Shown here: positions 60,414-64,000 of the stretch, one piece after another
Layout of the letters: each line of letters begins with the position of its first letter
Numbering within the stretch: position 1 is the first letter of the stretch
Source: Lithodes maja
Lineage: Eukaryota; Arthropoda; Malacostraca; Decapoda; Lithodidae
Length of the DNA stretch: 64,000 nucleotides
Direction of reading: 5' to 3'
NCBI GenBank assembly: GCA_037953745.1
Contig: JBAKBP010012383.1
Location: 1-64,000 of the forward strand
Program-made: the position numbers and the translations under genes
The notes under the pieces: model-generated
What the model saw: the letters and a program-made list of their open reading frames with translations, nothing else
Databases searched by the model: none
What the model was told of the DNA's origin: nothing

Positions 60414-63392
60414 CTCCGGGTGATACGCAGAAGAGACGACAGTGCTGATGACATGCTGAATCATAGTTTGTTTGAACAGATTAGAGGTAAAATTAGAACC
60501 TTGGTCCGATTGCACCTCTTGCGGGTAACCATACCGCGAGCAATACAAGAGCAGGTTCCGGACAACAGTTTTCGCCGTGCCATTTCTCATTTGATATGCA
60601 TCAGGATAACGAGTGGCCACATCCATGATAGTTAATAGAAATTTATTATCGGCACTAGTAGGGGTTAGGGGTCCGACCATATCAATGATGACCTTACTGA
60701 AGGGCGGTCCACTGACAGGAATGGGGTGCAACGGGGCTCTCGGAATTGTTTGGTTAGGTTTTCCAACCCTCTGGTACGTATGACACCTTGCTATCCAGGT
60801 TACCACCTGCCCCTTCAACCCCGGCCACCAAAACAATTTTTCTAAAGCCGCCACCATTTTTCTCACCCCTAGATGTCCTGCCAGTGGTATGTCATGCGCC
60901 AACCTCAGTAGGCTATCCCTGCACTCCTGTGGCACCACCAACTGGTCCACTACTCCGGACCCCTCTTGCCAACTACGTTTAGGGTCTTGAAAACGCCTAT
61001 AGAGGATGCCTTCTAAATAAAAAAAATCTGGCTGTGCATCACCGTCCTCGTCGAGCTCTACAGCTCCATTAGCACACGTTTGGAGCTCAGGGTCCTCTAG
61101 TTGCAACCGACGTATATCTGAGGGTGCCAAGCGATCTAACTGCTCCCGGAGCAATGCATGACCTTCCCCGATACTGGGCTGCTCCCTCTGTCTCTCTCGA
61201 TGTACATAACGTTGCTGTCGTGGAGACTCGTCATGCCCAGCCTCGTCACTCTCGATGACAGGCCCAGAGGCTACTCCAGAATTAAGTAATGGTGCTAATA
61301 CTGAATCACCCAGGAGAGCCGCCGAGTCAAAACTCTTAAAACCAACTCCAGCTTTAGCCTCCTCCTGTTGATCGTTCCTCCGCTGGTCTGAAAACGGAGG
61401 ACTAGGCTGTGACACTTTAGCTGCCCGAGCTCGGGTGACAACACACGCCATGGGTTGTGTCTGGCACCGCTCGACCCACTCTTGCTCTTCCCTACTCACG
61501 TCGGCCGGCCTCTCGGCAACGACTAAGGGTAGAACCTCAGAAGCGGGCATTGCAAAGTCGTTGCCGAGAAGAAGGTCGACGCCCTCCACTGGCAGTTTCT
61601 CCACAATCCCGACATCCAATTCACGTGCCACACCATCCACCTCCAACTCCAACCGCACCAGCGGGTATGACCGAGTTGCATTAATACCCTGCACCACCAC
61701 CACCCGAGCCGCGTTTATAGGGTAGCCAGTCAAGTTTTTCATCAGAGTCTGGGAAGCACCTGTATTGCACAAGACCTCTACTCCATGCTTGCGCCCCGCC
61801 CACATCACGCAACCCCGCCCTCTATGGTCGCAAAAAACATCCTGAGCAGGGTTCGAGCCTCCCAGGTGCTTCTGCATTGGTTGTGCCTCAGCCTCTGACG
61901 AACTGCCCCGGGCAAACTCAGATGACTTCGGAGACACACCAATGTTGCAGGCCAAAGACACAGCTGCTGTAGGTGGTTTGCTAGGACAGACTCTTGCAAA
62001 GTGCCCCTTTTTATGACAATGATAACACTCCAACTCCCCTTTGGGGTTCCCTTGGTACTGGGAAGGGCCCGGCCCCTTCTTAAATGGGACGGTGCTAGTC
62101 TTGTGGTCAGTCTTGGTATCATGGCTCTTGTACTTGTTTGCATAAGGTATATCACTAACTCGGGGGGGTGGGGCATCACGCCCCTTGTTACCTGCCTCAC
62201 TACGCTGGGCAGACCCGCACCCACGAATTAGTGATAGCCGGAGGTCAGCCATCTCAGCTGCCTCCTGTAGAGTTTTTGGTTGCTTTTCTTTAAGGTTTAA
62301 CGTCAGGTCGCCGCCCGTGCATTTGAAAAACTGCTCTAAAAGCACCAACTGTTTAATGTCGTCAAACGTAGTAGCTTTCTCCGACCTCAGCCAATTCCCA
62401 AAAGCATCGGACAGCTCCCGGGCATGCTCCAAAAAGGTGCTCTCCCGACCCTTGGTAACACCCCGGAACTTCAACCTGTACGTCTCTGGTTGTAGTTCGT
62501 ATGCTCTCAGGACAGCCTCCTTGAGTTCCTCATAGATAATACAAGACTCTATAGGCAACGCATCATAGGATTTAAGACCCTTGCCTATTAATCTAGAGGA
62601 TACAAGTGCTGCCCATTTATTCTCTGGCCACTGGTGTTCCTGGCACTTCTTCTCAAAGCGTGTGAAAAATTCTGTTACACCACTCTCATCAAACACCGGA
62701 ACCAGTTTCAATAAGTGCGAGAGAGACTGCTCATGAACACGGTTACCAGCCCCAAGTCGCTGTCCCGTTGCCTCTACTCGCGACTTCTCTACATCCATGT
62801 CGGCACAGTACCTAGTCGACTCTAAATCAGCTTGGATTTTTGCTAGCTCTATGTGCTGGTGACTTTTTCTCTCTTCTATCTTGGCTAATTCTATTTGCTG
62901 CTGAAGCTAAGCTAATTCGAGCTGAAGCAATAATTCTGGAGTTAACCCTTGAGGAGGTGAAGGTGCTACAATGTTTGAAATTACCGGTGTTCCCCCCAGG
63001 GGTAACCCACCCTGCCAGTCACCACCCAACTGCGGAAGTGTACCCAGGGTCGGCAAACTACTGGGATGGCTGGGAGTCGAGTGTAGGGGAAGCATGGCCG
63101 AAGGGCTCTGAGCACTCAACCCATCTCGCTCACCAGTCACCCTCCCCAGTACACACATTATCAAGTTATCCCTGGTCATGCTGCTAGTAACCGCATGACC
63201 GATAGCTGTGGCCAGGCATTGAAGACCGTACCGATCCATACCCTCCAACCGCTCGGCAGTAACAGGCCATTGCAAAAATATCCTAGCATCCTCCTCACAG
63301 TTCACCCGATTAACCCTTTCATCATGCTGCTGTTCCTCAGTTTCGACATTACGTACTGTGTCTCCATTCTCCTCTGACCCGGTATAAGACAT
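60330..63392 (-). pseudogene. Gmr-C Gag-protease-integrase, one internal stop and a truncated end
   Basis: The ATG at 63392 (MSYTGSEENG) opens Gag. A TAG stop at 62907-62909 interrupts LELA-LQQQIELA; the frame then continues open to 60330. Gag core: RLIGKGLKSYDALPIESC, ELKEAVLRAYELQPETYRLK. The knuckle is CYHCHKKGHFARVC. The protease motif reads VEVLCNTGASQTLM, with NTG in place of the catalytic DTG of Gmr-A. Integrase: GHLGVRK, a CHTY where CHxC is expected (third/fourth zinc ligands), FSKVIIDMVGPLTPTSADNK (first Asp), VQSDQGSNFTSNLFKQ (second Asp). It is cut at SSAYHPEQ, before the catalytic Glu; the last 26 residues are LTR sequence. Confidence 0.85.
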
Positions 63393-63613
63393 GATGCTCA
63401 CAAAAATTTCTCACCACAATATTCAGAAAAGAAGTACCCCAAACTCTTATGTAGCACTATTCACTTGCCAAAAATGTCTGAAGACTCTCAAGTGCTATAC
63501 TACTTTGCCAAAAAAAAAATTAACGTGCCCACTATATTCCTCAATAAAACAAATGACCACAACAATCCTGCAATTATCTCTTAGTTCACAAGATCCTGAG
63601 CTAGGTCGCCATT

Positions 63614-64000
63614 TGTTACGATCCAGGTTCTCAAAGACACTGGGCTCTTCAACATTGGACTAGATAATGGCAAAATGCAACAACGGTAACACTAGATCCA
63701 ACCCCTGCCTTAAACACTGGAAAACAAAACACCATTACCGCCCTGAGTCATGCCTGGACAACGAGGTATCCTATGACTCGGTAACTGGTGCACACACACT
63801 AGGCTGACGCTCGATGAAACAGCCTATTCTCAAACAGTAAAAGATTACTCGATTAGGTTACACAAAGAAAAGATAGTTAACGTGATTAATTAACGTTACG
63901 GTAGATACTCAAATAACTGGCACTCCTGTATTAAAGAAAGTGCAATGCTAGTCCTGCAACATCAACTGGAAACTTCTGAAATAAGTCTGATGCTGGGAAG
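63614..64000 (-). repeat. Gmr-C right (5') LTR, incomplete at window end
   Basis: The first 387 bases of the LTR on the plus strand, matching 59779-60158. The window ends inside it. Confidence 0.8.

Larger units (their letters stand above)
59779..64000 (-). mobile_element. Gmr-C: Gmr1-like Gypsy element with 3' deletion, runs off the window
   Basis: The left LTR piece starts TGTTACGATCC at 59779 and the right LTR starts identically at 63614. The two match for the 387 bases visible, apart from a few substitutions and an 8-base difference near 60078/63917. Coding text on the minus strand runs gag, protease, integrase, then jumps within the integrase core straight into LTR sequence near 60413. 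All of RT, RNase H, the integrase C-terminus and the outer part of the LTR are missing at that end. The primer-binding site TGGCGACCTAGC lies at 63598-63611. Confidence 0.8.

Overview
This is eukaryotic, almost certainly arthropod DNA. The mix of jockey-like, CR1-like and RTE-like LINEs, BEL/Pao and Gypsy elements, TTAA-flanked MITEs and abundant (AT)n, (CA)n and (ATT)n microsatellites is what I would expect of a large decapod crustacean genome, but the host assignment is inference. I recognise no host gene. Every long open reading frame belongs to a transposable element (TE), so the window is a graveyard of nested insertions, several of them young. Working names used here: LINE-J (jockey-like), LINE-2A (CR1/L2-like with a 2A motif), LINE-E (CR1-like with an esterase-type ORF1), RTE, BEL, Gmr-A/B/C (three Gypsy elements with Gmr1-like gene order), and T1 to T5 (five families of TTAA-flanked MITEs).

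Layout. 1-1290: minus-strand LINE-J fragment with a T1 MITE in it. 1391-21776: one plus-strand LINE-J copy blown apart by successive insertions: LINE-2A (1786-13369), itself split by an intact BEL element (2737-10062), then a full-length LINE-E (13599-19144), then a SINE-like retroposon (19222-19543). 21785-23515: small LINE-J and RTE remnants. 23520-28839: a solo Gmr-A-like LTR next to a Gmr-B-like LTR that is split by an unclassified 2.4-kb insert. 28840-33071: microsatellites, a minisatellite and five TTAA MITEs, two pairs of which share a TTAA. 34238-41155: two inverted LINE-E copies, one carrying an RTE insertion with a 12-bp target-site duplication. 41221-41390: a 100-bp near-perfect palindrome beside inverted LTR ends around (AT)19. 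41375-58028: Gmr-B, whose left LTR holds a T1 MITE and whose 3' UTR holds a T3 MITE, into which Gmr-A (43730-51009) inserted. 59779 to the end: Gmr-C, running off the window.

How the parts relate. The three Gmr elements place integrase upstream of reverse transcriptase, a Ty1/copia-like order on a Ty3/gypsy-type polymerase. Gmr-A looks recent (LTRs of equal length and nearly identical, with a target duplication). It keeps one uninterrupted reading frame of about 1264 codons from which the catalytic parts of reverse transcriptase and integrase have been removed in frame, so it most likely moves in trans. Gmr-A and Gmr-C share a nearly identical 982-bp gag/protease block inside otherwise diverged elements, pointing to template switching or gene conversion. 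BEL is the only element here that looks autonomous.
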